DNA of 64,000 nucleotides from Eleusine coracana subsp. coracana. Lineage: Eukaryota > Streptophyta > Magnoliopsida > Poales > Poaceae. Position numbers and translations under genes: made by a program. Numbering within the stretch: the first letter of the stretch is position 1; the number at the start of each line of letters is the position of its first letter. Below the pieces are notes generated by a model. It searched no databases. It had not been told where the DNA came from and saw only the letters and a list, made by a program, of their open reading frames with translations. Shown here in pieces: positions 36,543 to 47,129 of the stretch. The stretch covers positions 61,874,071 to 61,938,070 of the forward strand of contig CM064432.1 in assembly GCA_032690845.1 (NCBI GenBank). Reading direction: 5' to 3'.

Positions 36543-38278
36543 ATCCAGCCTACTCGTCTCCAGCCTTCTCCAGCAACATCGTCATATCGTATCTCTGTGA
36601 CTCTCCCTCCGAGTCTCCGTCCAGGAATAAAAAGAAACTCGTGCATGGCCAGTGCTGCTGCTTAAACTGGGCCTGGATGTAATGTGATGATGACTCTGGC
36701 GAGTCCGCCGTATCGTGGCATTGGATATTTGGACTATAAAGAATAACTCTCTGCCTTGTTTTTCTGCTCTTGTTTCTCTTGTTGCTGCATGTGCACTTCG
36801 TGTCAATGCTTTGTCGCGCGTTCTTGCTTGATCTGCAGATGAAGTAGTACTATTTTTTCTGACGAGATTTGCAGATCAAGTGCCAAATTTGCTCCAAAGA
36901 TCTGGACATCAATCCGATTCCAAATTCAACGAAGCAGGCCGTGGTATCGCAGCAGTGGACCGAATCCAGCCGAGGGATGGGCTCGCGAGTCAGCCCAGGC
37001 ACTAGTTCTGACTCGGTGCTGGGCTGGTTTGCGGGCTTGCATTCGACTCACAGAGAGAGATGATGAGGCCCGTATTCGGTGCCACGTGGCGCATTCGTCT
37101 CCGCGCAAGAGCAACCGAGAGTTGAGCTCTTTGCCGCCGTGTTCGCGGCCGACGTGGTGTCCACGGCCGTGGGCGGCGCAAGACGACAACAATCACCTTT
37201 TCAGAACCGATTCCACTTGCGTAGAACTCAGCAGATCCCTTGGCGGCTCGGCGTTTGACTTAAGGATTAAGGCACCTTTACGAATTGAATACCTTCCCGC
37301 GTTATTAGTTGGATTAAGATGGTTTAATCAAGCAGAAAGCTGCTGTCTTTCAGTTGGTCGTGAGGTGACGCGTGCACCACAACGCCCGCCGGCGAGGCAT
37401 TGTGGTGCACAGGACAAAAACCGCCTGTTGCGACGTCCATTTTTCGTAATCACTACTCAACTGAAGCCAACCTGCGACGCACCGTAGCCATCCACACATC
37501 CGTCCTGCGGTGCCGCGCCGAGGCCGTCAGCATGCTCTGCTCGCGACGGCGCGTGCGAGACCCGTCGACGCTGCCGCCCCCCTGTTCATTCTTCTTCACC
37601 TGATCGGAATCGAGTGGACTCCACGTCTCCACGACACTCCCGCTCTCCACTTTCTGCGGCGTGCCGACTCCCTGCATCCAAGGGCAAACCTACCTCTGGT
37701 GGGTGGGGGAAAACCGCGGAAGCAACAGTGCTTCTTTCAATCCATTCTCCGATTCCAGTTTCAGAGTACCTCTGATGTGACATCTGGATCGTATATAATA
37801 GATACCGGTACATTATTTCTGAAAATAAGCATACCAAAGTTCCACTAACTAGAGTTTTTGGTGTGTGTCCTGGCAGGGATACATCAGCAAGCGGAACAAC
37901 AGTGATGACATTTCGCTTCATTCCCAGCAAGTTAACTCGGCTCAAAAGTGCAGAAATCAGCACAAAAAGGGATCAGATCACACAGGTAGATATAGTCGCT
38001 CAAGTCGTGATGCGAATGCAGTGATGATGTACTCCAGCAGTGATGTGTGGTGCTACCTGGCATGGCAGCCATTCTGAACAAGAACAGAAAAGCTTCTTTT
38101 TTTTTCCCTTTTCTTTTTACAATGCAATGCGATGCAGAGCTAGTGCGCGTGTACTGATAACAATATTTCCCGCCCAGTTTGTTTGTGGGCACCAGACGAG
38201 ATACATCCATCGATCCTCTGTTGTACTACTCCTCTGTCTGTCTCTTCGCAGCCATTATTGATTGCTTCGGCAGAGCAG
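36543..38278. other. Convergent spacer between SDH and the first DREB1 gene
   Basis: The SDH 3' UTR probably runs to about 36740 (AATAAAAAG near 36625). Short frames at 37000-37960 overlap on both strands and resemble nothing known. The DREB1 3' UTR occupies the right end. There is no gene. Confidence 0.45.
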
Positions 38279-39001
38279 CTAGCTCCACAGCTCCATCCCG
38301 GCGCCGGCGCCGCATTCCTCGTCGCCCGGGCAGTCCACGGCGGGCGGCGGCGGTTCCATGAGCAGCCCCTCCGCGAGGCTCGCGTAGTAGGAACCTGCAT
38401 CCATGCCGCCGTACATGTCCAGCTCCTGCATCCCGTTGTTGTGAACTCCCATCCCCGCCTCGCTATTATGATGCTGATGATGGCTCATGTTCGACGCCGC
38501 CTGCGAACCAGCAGCAGCAACAGACTGCGGCGGCGCGGCCGACGACGAAGCAGGCACGCCGCCGCCACCGTGGTGGTGGTGGTGGTGGTGGCGCCGCATG
38601 AACTCCGCGACGGCCTCGACGGCGGCGCGCTGGACGTCGGGCAGCTCCTGCGCGGCGACGCCGCGCGGGACGCGGAGCAGCGACGCGGAGTCGGGGAAGT
38701 TGAGGCCCGCGAACGACGCGCCGCAGAGCGCGATCATGGCGGCGTCGTGCGCGCGCGCGGCGGCCTCGGCGGTGTCGAAGGTGCCCACCCACAGCCGGTC
38801 GCCGCGGCTGCCCGGCACGCGGACCTCGCACACCCACCGCCCCGCGCGGCCGCGCCGCCGCACGCCGCGGAACACCGGGTGACGCGTCTCCTGGAACTTG
38901 GTGCGCCCCGCGGGACGCTTCGGCGGCGATGGACGGCCGTCGCCTCCTCGGCTGCTGCTGCCGCTGCTGTTGTTGCCTCCTCCTGCCGACGGGTGATCCA
39001 T
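38279..39001 (-). CDS. CBF/DREB1 AP2/ERF transcription factor (copy 1)
   Basis: Nuclear activator of cold- and drought-responsive genes through the CRT/DRE element (core CCGAC). Intronless, 240 residues, starting at the ATG at 39001. The CBF signature [16 protein letters not shown] precedes the AP2 domain ([20 protein letters not shown], then [20 protein letters not shown]). Position 14 of the domain is Val as in DREBs. Position 19 is Val (VRVPG), a variant seen in grass DREB1s. The second signature is diverged ([11 protein letters not shown] in place of DSAWR). A run of seven His lies at about 140-146. The C-terminus ends ELWS, lacking the last Tyr of the family's LWSY. It is tandem with the copy 1.8 kb away on the same strand. 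From memory it resembles rice DREB1D/1J-type proteins. Confidence 0.93.
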   Translation of the reverse strand: MDHPSAGGGNNSSGSSSRGGDGRPSPPKRPAGRTKFQETRHPVFRGVRRRGRAGRWVCEVRVPGSRGDRLWVGTFDTAEAAARAHDAAMIALCGASFAGLNFPDSASLLRVPRGVAAQELPDVQRAAVEAVAEFMRRHHHHHHHGGGGVPASSSAAPPQSVAAAGSQAASNMSHHQHHNSEAGMGVHNNGMQELDMYGGMDAGSYYASLAEGLLMEPPPPAVDCPGDEECGAGAGMELWS

Positions 39002-39074
39002 GGCCACTGCTCTTCTGCTCTGTTGTGTTGTGTTGTGTTGAATGAAGTCTGCGTGGGGTGCGTGGGTTCGTGTG

Positions 39075-39082
39075 TATATATA
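39075..39082 (-). promoter_or_regulatory. TATA box of DREB1 copy 1
   Basis: TATATATA on the minus strand lies about 74 bases upstream of the ATG at 39001, in good position for a short leader. About 170 bases upstream of the ATG (39171-39176) the minus strand reads CCGCGT, the CM2/CAMTA-type element known from Arabidopsis CBF2. Confidence 0.6.
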
Positions 39083-40824
39083 GGTACTCGTCCAGCTTCC
39101 TTCCGGTGGCTGCGGCGAGCTGAGACGGGAGGGAAAACCAATTCAATTCGTTGGGTTTGGGAGGATGTTGACGCGGTGTGCTTGCGCGACAGTGACGACC
39201 CCGTGATGTACTTGCCCTCGTCCTTTCTCATCAACTCTGTTTGATTTCCAGTTTTTTTTTTAAAAAAACTCTGTTTGGTTTCTTCCATCTGTAGAAATTT
39301 GATTAAAGAATTTCGTGGTGCTGGATGTCAATCGATTCGTGAAGGCAAGGAAGCTACATGATGATGCAAACCTGGTGCTGGGGACGGACTGGATTCGCCG
39401 GCGCGTTCCCGGTTGGGAGACCTAGGTCCAGCCAGGAACGACGTCGGATATGGAGCAGCCGCGAGCAACTGGGCTTTCGCCTGGGAGTGAGGGCGCGACA
39501 GGCAGGAGCAGGACAGGGCGTTTGCTGGATCCGCGGTTCCAGTGCGCGGCCAGCTCCGTGGCCACCGCTTTTTCCCCCTGGTTTCCTGGACCGGCACCGG
39601 GCTACACCATTTCTTTACTTTATCCGGTCGCCTCATACGGATCGGATTGCGGCCTTTTTTTTTCTCAAAAGGAAAGCCGGGTTGACTTGAGGCCAAAAAT
39701 GGAATTCGGCCACGCTCCCGCACCTGATTTGGTGCCCTCACCGTGGGCGCCGCGGACGCAGCTGTTTTCTTTCTTCTTTGGGCAACTGGACCATCGCAAG
39801 TTGCAGCATTATCACTGCCTTTCATTGAGTGGCAGCCATCTCTTAACAGAAAAATCACGTTGGTCCTATTTGGGTGTATTCACCTCCATCTTTTCAGTAC
39901 TACTAGGGGATCATGCTATTTTTTAATAGAAAACTATCCTATTTACAATATTTGTTCATCTTACGAGGTGATAATTTCATTATGGAATTTTCTATAACAT
40001 GATTTGAAAAATAATTAATAATGTAGTGTTGAACCAAACGTGTTCAGTTTAATTTTATACGGTTTTGATAAATATAAAAGTGTGAGAGTCTAAGTAACGT
40101 TATTTTATTTTTTTTAGGAGGGGGAAGGGGGGCATTTGCCCATTTTAAATGATTATAGTCATCGTATTTATTTCATACTTTAGTTCCCTTAAAACTATTA
40201 ATCGCAAGAATTATATAAATAATGACCAAATCTGAGCTTATGTATCGAAAAAACAACGCTGGCATAACTTAGTTGCAAAGTTAACGACTCTAATAATTAA
40301 GTGCAAGTATCAACCATGATAAATAAGTAATGTAAATATTCTCGAAACTACTATTTCGATAGTGATTGTGAATCTTTATGTAAAGGTTGTGAACCTACAT
40401 AAACATTGACGTTGTGAAAGATAATAAGTATAGAGAAAAATGAGAATGAGAGAGATAAAGATAAAGATATATTAGAAAGAAGAGCATATTGAAATGCAAA
40501 AATTAAAAAGGAAATTATAATGATATGTAATATGTGACTGAGTGAGTAGTATTCAAATACAGTAATATATTGCAGTGTTGTGCATCTTGTAGAAAGATGC
40601 TACTGCTACTGCTTTGATGTTCAATTCAGAGAATCTGAGAACTTCAAATTTGAGGTAGTACTTCGTTTTTCCAAAGGTAGGATTCATGGCTATTCACATG
40701 GTTACACCTAAAGTAGCGAAATGTACAGCTCTAGCACAGTACTACTACTTGAAACCCAAAAAAAGGAAGAAAGAAACAACCGAACAAGTAATGTACAAAA
40801 AAAAGCGGATTCGTCCAGTTTCGT
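39083..40824. other. Spacer between the two DREB1 genes
   Basis: The left 700 bases are the promoter of copy 1 and include GC-rich sequence with random frames on both strands. Bases 39890-40680 are AT-rich and empty. The 3' UTR of copy 2 lies at about 40680-40824. A T-run occurs at 40105-40116. Confidence 0.45.
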
Positions 40825-41583
40825 TCAGTAGCTCCAAAGCGGCAGGCCGGATACGTCACAGTCATCGTCACCGTCCTCGCAGCACGACGACGCGTCGGAC
40901 GGCGCCGGCGGCTCGATGAGCAGCGCCTCCGCCAAGCTCGCGTAGTAGAGGCCCCATCCCATGTCGCACACCACGTCCTGCTCAAACGGCGAGGCCGCCT
41001 CTTTGAAATCGTCGTTGGCAGAAGCAGAGGACGACGCCTCCGTCTCCGTGGCCACGTCGCGGTCTTCGGTCGCCGGCTCCGACGTGGCGGACATGGCGTC
41101 CTCGGCGGCGATCGGCGTCGGGGTGGGCGTCCTCCGGCGGAGGAACCCCTCCAAGGCGGCTGCGACGGCGCGCTGGACGTCGGCGGCGGAGCGGAGCGCG
41201 GCGGGCGGGGGCACGTCGAGCAGCCACCCGGAGTCGGCGAAGTTGAGGCTGCACGCGGCGGCGGCGCTTCCGCGGAGGGCGAGCATGGCGGCGTCGTGCG
41301 CGCGCGCGGCGGCCTCGGGGGACTCGAAGGTGCCGAGCCAGAGCCGGCACGCGCGCATCCCGGGCACCCGAACCTCGCACACCCACCGCCACCGCCCCGC
41401 GCGGCCGCGCCGCCGCACGCCTCGGTACACCGGGTGCCGCGTCTCGTGGAACTTGGTGCGCCCCGCCGGCCGCTTCTTCGCCGGGACGACGAGCTGCGGC
41501 GGCGAGGAGGAGGACGACGATGACAGCGTGGAGGAGGAGCTCATCGCTGACTCGCTGGTCGGTTCCTGTTTCAGCATCCACAT
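40825..41583 (-). CDS. CBF/DREB1 AP2/ERF transcription factor (copy 2)
   Basis: Nuclear CRT/DRE-binding activator, tandem paralogue of the gene at 38279-39001. Intronless, 252 residues from the ATG at 41583 ([12 protein letters not shown]). It has the CBF signature [16 protein letters not shown] and an AP2 domain (YRGVRRRG, then WVCEVRVPG, then [20 protein letters not shown]). The second signature is changed to [11 protein letters not shown], and the C-terminal LWSY motif is intact. The acidic Ser/Glu/Asp-rich C-terminal half fits an activation domain. The AP2 domain carries an extra Arg-Trp pair ([10 protein letters not shown]) compared with copy 1 (AGRWVCEV), encoded by a 6-base in-frame duplication. 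From memory it is closest to the rice DREB1I type. I see no clear TATA box. Confidence 0.93.
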   Translation of the reverse strand: MWMLKQEPTSESAMSSSSTLSSSSSSSPPQLVVPAKKRPAGRTKFHETRHPVYRGVRRRGRAGRWRWVCEVRVPGMRACRLWLGTFESPEAAARAHDAAMLALRGSAAAACSLNFADSGWLLDVPPPAALRSAADVQRAVAAALEGFLRRRTPTPTPIAAEDAMSATSEPATEDRDVATETEASSSASANDDFKEAASPFEQDVVCDMGWGLYYASLAEALLIEPPAPSDASSCCEDGDDDCDVSGLPLWSY

Positions 41584-42900
41584 TGCTGAAAGGCTCGTGC
41601 TGCAACTCTGCAACAGCTCTGGATCGATGGTGAATGGCGATTGATGATTTGATGCAGTGGAGTGGGTTTGATGACAAGTAGGGTTCGTAGCTTTGTTGCG
41701 TTTTCAGTTTTTTCTTTTGGCGGGTAACGGCGGTTTCGTATTTGTAAGTGGGAGGCGACAGAGGGAAAAGCAGGAGGGGATGAGACTGCGCTGTGCAAAC
41801 TGTGTTCGTTGCTTTGCTTGTCCAGTGGGCGACGAGCGGGGCAAACAGGTGCAGCCGTGGAGACGGTTCGACCGTTCCAGAGACACGACTTGACCATCCC
41901 ATTTTTTTCTTCTTTTTTGAAGGTCACCCACCCCAAAATTCAGTTCTATCTTATCGGTCTCCTCTGCAGCTGCCTACCGGTCACGAGCCTCGACCTTCCA
42001 TGGTCAAGCCACTCCTATCTACAAGAGACACGAACTTGATGCTGCCTGCTCTTTCATACTTGGTGCGGCTATACTGCTCAAGTTTCTTACAGTAAACGTT
42101 TAGCATTACCCTGCCGGTTACTTACGTGCCCATGCATCGTCCGGCCAAACAAAACGTTGCCTGAATCACGAACGCGCGTCCACTGCAGTCATCCCGAAAT
42201 AGACCAAGACCTTATCGTCCGTTTTACCAGTCGTGCACGGTGGATGGTTTCGAGCCACACAAAACAAAACCGAGAGAGAGAGAGAGAGAGAGGCCCTGAC
42301 AGAAACAAACAATTCTTTCCCTTCCCGGCACGCCAATCGCAAGACCAGCAGCCGGCCGGACTTTTTTGCTTGCGGGGAGCGGAAAACGGAACGTAAACCT
42401 GCGTGCTGCGCCACTTGCAGAGCAAGCCGGGGACAGCCCGGCAGAACAGAACGCACCCAACTTGCCGGAGCAAGTCTCAAAGGAGAAGTTCATTTTATTT
42501 TTAGTTTTTGCGAAGAAGTCTCAAAGGAGAGAGCTGACGACAGATACACCACAGCAGTGACGCTCTTCCACGCGTCACGTGTAATCTTACCATTCCTTTT
42601 TTGTTTTTCAACCGTCGAGGCAGGCAGCCGGCGGCAGTAGCTGAAGAGCGACTATTGTTGTTGTCCCAAAAGCGGATCCCAAATTCCATCGATCACGCCA
42701 TTTCAGGTGAAATATTTTATATTTAGTAGAGGACAGGCTGCCAAGTTTGGCTAATGCCTTGTTTCCAATTTGCTTATGCAAGTTGAGTACGGCTTCATTC
42801 AAAGAAAGCTGACTCAGTGGAAGCAGAGGCTGTCTGTCACCATGACTCTCACGGCAACTTTACATGGCAAGTTGCGCGCAGTTTTACTAGAACGAAATTA
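41584..42900. other. Divergent spacer between DREB1 copy 2 and the TraB gene
   Basis: This is the promoter region of two divergent genes. It holds a (GA)n microsatellite at about 42271-42292 and two copies of GTCTCAAAGGAGA at about 42473 and 42518. The open frames here are short and overlapping. There is no gene. Confidence 0.45.
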
Positions 42901-42962
42901 GGCCCATTCATACCATGAGCCCAAATAGTAACTGGGCCATAGATTGGTTGGTAACTGGCCCA
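42901..42962 (+). promoter_or_regulatory. Cluster of four site II (TGGGCC/AGCCCA) elements
   Basis: GGCCCA at 42901, AGCCCA at 42918, TGGGCC at 42933 and GGCCCA at 42957 lie within 62 bases, about 240-300 bases before the TraB ATG. Such clusters drive many plant housekeeping genes, including those for mitochondrial proteins, and are known targets of class I TCP factors. Confidence 0.6.
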
Positions 42963-43198
42963 TATCAACGCAGTGGCGCGCGCGGGAGGGATCAGGGATG
43001 GAATCAAAGACGACGAAGAAAGAAAAAGAAAATCTGATCGCGATCGGGAGGGGACGGGACTGGCCACGACAAGGCTGCCTGCACGACCGGCCCACACCTC
43101 AAGACAGATATCCTCTCCCGCGCCTGCCTGCGCGGCCGCGCGGGCACCACCAGCCACAGCCAGCAACCTCCAGTCACCGACCGGTCAGCAGGGCCAGG

Positions 43199-44867
43199 AT
43201 GGCAGTGGGCCCCACCGCATCCCCCGCCGCGGCGGCGTCCTTCCGGCCGCCGATCCCGCCCCCGCCGCCGTGCTTCGATTACCGGGCGGCCGTGCTCGCC
43301 GACACGCGCGCGGCGGCGGACCCGGCGCTGGCGGGCCTGGTGGACTCCGGCGCGCTGGTGCGCATCCCGCGGCGGCGGTTCGGGCCCGTGCCGGCGTGGC
43401 GGCCGCCGGACTTCGAGGAGCCCGAGGAGGTGTGGGTCCTCGGGACCTCGCACCTCTCCGCCGGGTCCGTCGCCGACGTCGAGCGCGTCCTCCGCGCCGT
43501 ACGCCCGGACAACGTCGTCGTCGAGCTCTGCCGCAGCAGGCAAGACGACCTTACTTTCCTTCACTCGATCAAGCAATCCCGTTTCTTCTTCGTTCCCGAT
43601 CCCGAGCTAGCTAAGTGACGCCATTGCAGAGCCCTCCTCACTGCAGAGCTGGACTTATGTATGTGCCCAGCGGTGCTTCCGACGAGCCGCTCTTGAAGTC
43701 CAACATGTTCTCGCTCGGCGGCGCCAAGTTCTTCGGTGCTGTCAACCGAAGCATCAATCTGGGTAATACCACTCCTCTGCCAATTACTTGCGTGCAATCA
43801 GGTCGGCCACCAGGACTCGCTAATTCAGACAGTTGGTTTCGTTGGGATGGTGCAGGTGGACAGAGTGCTCTGGCTCTGCGTTTGCTGCTCGCTGTTTTCT
43901 CTTCAAAGATTTCGTCAGGCGCAAACCGGCCCTTTGGAGAGGAGGTGCTTGTTCATGGAACCGTGGCTTGTAAGTTCTCTTCATATGGCGAGTGATAATG
44001 CAGCAACAGCTGAACATTTTTATCTTTTCGTAGTTCCGGGCGGCCAGGAGGGTATCTGAAGATATTGGCGCTCAGCTTGTTCTTGGTGATCGACCCATCG
44101 AAATAACTGTATGTGTCAACTTGATTATATGCACATTGAAGTTGCACCGGTAGCTCTGTAATTTACAGTTGAAACAGTTTCTGAAGCTCATGTCAGATTT
44201 TTTTACACTGTACCTTGAACGAGCATGGAAATCCCTCAGCTGGGACCAAAAATCAAAACTAGTAATCTCATTGTTCCGTGGAATTACCTCTGCAACTGAT
44301 GCACCTGTAAGTATGTTGTTTATGTCGTCAGTTAAGGTATCAAAATTTGCACTTGCTGAATTTCTTTATCTGATCTCTACTGTCCAGGAGCAAGATGAGA
44401 AAGCTGCCGGCAGCAGCCCATATGAGTTGTATCAAAACCTGAGTGCATCATATCCTTCGCTGTTGCAACCTCTGATACATGAACGCGACATGGTATCGTT
44501 CTCACTTGCCTGTCCGAAATTTTCAGTCGCAGTTTTGACATTCTGAAAAAAAGGTATGCATGCTACACTGTTTGACACCGTGTCCTAAATTACATTGCTT
44601 AATTACTTTCAGTTCCTGGCATGGTCTCTGAAGAGGAGCAAAGCTGTAAACAAAAGCAAAACTGTTGTTGGAGTTGTTGGAAAAGGCCACATGAATGGCA
44701 TTGTGTACGCGCTCATCTCCGATCAAGGGGACTTGAGATTCCGTGACCTTGTTGGCAGAGAGTCATCTGACACCTGGGCTACCTCAGTCATCAAGGGCCT
44801 AGTCAGGGATACGATAATAGGGTTGGTACTTTGGGCTCTCTATGAGCTGGTCCAGTCTGTGCTGTAG
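43199..44867 (+). CDS. TraB-family protein
   Basis: Plant homologue of the TraB/PrgY family. Arabidopsis TRB proteins of this family act on the mitochondrial outer membrane in contact with the ER; that location is carried over by homology. Proposed exons are 43199-43539, 43647-43762, 43856-43944, 44034-44108, 44169-44306, 44388-44492 and 44613-44867, giving 372 residues. Landmarks are VWVLGTSHLSAGSVADV with the conserved GTSH, VVVELCRSR, then QLVLGDRPIEIT, PLIHERDMFLAWSLK and VVGVVGKGHMNGI, all family blocks. A hydrophobic C-terminal helix (TIIGLVLWALYELV) could be a tail anchor. The first intron uses a GC donor (43540-43541). The acceptor of intron 4 is uncertain: canonical AG at 44168 adds 15 residues, while homology favours starting at 44214 after AC. 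The ATG at 43199 is chosen over in-frame upstream ATGs at 42944 and 42998 that lie in the leader. Confidence 0.87.
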
Positions 44868-46528
44868 GGAATTTACACTTCACACAATTCATGGTATCTC
44901 TTGGCAAAATTGTAACTTTTGAATTCAAGTACTTGTTTTGGATTCTAAATGTCAAATGCACTGTTCTGTAGAGGTGTGTATATGCAAGAAGAAACACAAC
45001 AACACAAACGGAGAAAGACAAAAAAATACATGGCTCAAGCACACACAATAATACCAATAATTTCATTTCGTATTCTCCATCCTCTTGTTGTTGCCTTATT
45101 GTGATTTGTGTAAACGGCAAGACACCTTTGATATTGTGCTTCAAAATGCTTCAACGATCCTACGAACTTTGGGTTTAAACACGAGCATTACCAGTTTCTG
45201 TGTTGTAGTTTATATTCTATGTTTGCAAATATGTTTGTGCATCTAATTACTTTTCTTCTTTATTATAGGAATGTTGTAGAAATATGTGATTTTTAGAGGA
45301 TAATAAATACAAGTTTTTTAAATAAATGGAGGGCCACATGTCCCTATGCTAAAAAATATTTTCTTTTGCTTAACGATATCTGTGGGTTTTAGAATTCTAG
45401 TACTCCAAAACTTGGGTTGCATATTCATTTTATTGCAACGAAAATGTTTAATTAGTTTGGATCACAATAACAAATATTTAGTTAATGCTTCATTCAATGT
45501 TTCTGGTAATCCATTGTAGCTTTTAGAGAAATGCGCTCGAATGATATTATCACCAATCACTAACTTCCTTCATTAAATCCTTTATAACTAAGTTTCATAA
45601 CCATAAGTCAATACGGAGTGATGAATTTTGTTGTTTATAATTCATATCATATGGTGTTTGGTTTTTTATTTATTTTGTGGAGTGTTCGGCTGTTAAAAAA
45701 CATGAGAAATACATGACATGCACTTATGAAATATGGGTTGAGTAATTGATTAAATTACTAATGTATAGCCAAAAAAATATATCTTTTTTACATAACACTA
45801 GAGGTAATAGCTGCTGCTAAAGTTATATTAGAACGTTTATAGTTTTTCTGGAAGCACTCTACTAAATTATACATACGGGACGGGACTGTCTCATTGTCAA
45901 GTGACATAGATTTTGCTAGTCTCTAAGTCACTTTTTAAGAACATAGGATCTTGATCCAACCATTCATATTTTTTATTCATTTATATGAAAAAAATGTTCT
46001 ATAAAAACCATAAAATTTCCACCTAAAAAACTAATTGTTCTAACAATATATTTTCATTGTTCCAATGATATATTTTTATTGTTACAGCAGTGTGTTTTCA
46101 TTGTTGTAAAAATCTGACTGAGCCAAAAACAAAAAAATAATTAAGTGCTAAGAAGCATATATCTGTTAAATTATTGGCTGCATCCCTCTCACGGTACGGG
46201 CTGCGCCCGCGGAGAGACCCGCTGTCGCGGGAAGCCCTGTGTTCATCATCTCCACGGCAACCACGACGGTACTTAGCAGGTCAGCAGGATTTACTCAAAA
46301 AAAAAAAAAAGCAGGTAAGCAGGAGATGAGGGTAGGAGCTCTGTTTTCATACGCCATGGGTGTCCTATCCTTAACCCTCATCTCAACGATGGCCAAGAAG
46401 AGTAGATCGCGGCGGGGATACGAAGGGCGACAATTTGTCCGCAGTATAGCAGACGACATTCATTCCTGTTGCGGCACGCAGGGAGGAGAGTCTTGTCGCC
46501 TGCCCCAGTGGGCGCTGCCACGGAAGCA
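44868..46528. other. AT-rich spacer
   Basis: After the TraB 3' UTR (to about 44960) the sequence is AT-rich and without genes. Near 46040-46110 a phrase of about 25 bases (TATATTTTCATTGTT and variants) is repeated three times imperfectly. An A-run of 14 lies at 46297-46310. An open frame at 46239-46859 with a Leu-rich stretch is antisense to the C2 relic and not accepted as a gene. Confidence 0.4.
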
Positions 46529-47040
46529 TCAGCATGCCGGCGGGCTTAACGACTTCCAGGCGCCGCGGCGGCCGTCCTCCTTGGCCTTCCACTTCTCGAG
46601 CGTGTGCACCATCATGGGCGTCTCGTGGCCGTCTCCTCCAATCTTATTACTATTATCATTACTGCTGCTCCTCCTGGGGGTCCTCTGCGTCATCGTCGCG
46701 AGGTCCTTGAGCACGAAGGCGTCGGGCGCGTGGTGGTGCGGCACGTGGGCGTCATCCAGCAGCGAGACGGCGACGTTGATGATCCCCTGCGGGCGCAGCG
46801 AGCGCGGCCGCCGGAGCATGAGCGCCGGCGAGGCAACGGCGGCGGCGACAGGAAGGTGATGACGACGATGCGCGTGCGGCCGAGGACGGGGTCAGCGCCG
46901 CCGCCGCCGACGACGAGCCGGGGGGGCCTGGCCCCGCACCTCCACGGTGACGGCGGCGCGTTCTCGGCAGCAATACGCGGGAACGCGACGCGGCCTTGGC
47001 CAAAGCAGAGGATCGGGGGGTGCGGTCGGTATTCGAAATG
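46529..47040 (-). pseudogene. Decayed C2-domain (SRC2-like) gene fragment
   Basis: Read on the minus strand in more than one frame, pieces fit the plant C2-domain protein plan. First comes AAVTVEVRGQAP, then (other frame) GGGGADPVLGRTRIVV (the domain's exit strand), then RPQGIINVAVSLLDDAHVPHHHAPDAF, the usual segment after the C2 domain. Frameshifts separate the pieces, and the start of the domain is missing or unrecognisable. The family is judged by eye only. Confidence 0.42.
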
Positions 47041-47129
47041 ATACCGACCACCCTTGGATCGTTTTGATGACGTTCAATCGGATACGAAGGGCGACGATTT
47101 GTCCGTAGTATAACCAGTTTGACCTGGTC

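Noticed and set aside
38183..39244. 353-codon plus-strand frame over DREB1 copy 1
   Set aside because: Antisense to a clear AP2 gene; Arg/Ala-rich without motifs.
46239..46859. 206-codon frame with a Leu-rich membrane-like stretch
   Set aside because: It is antisense to the C2-domain relic, and the Leu stretch comes from complementing a polar run there.
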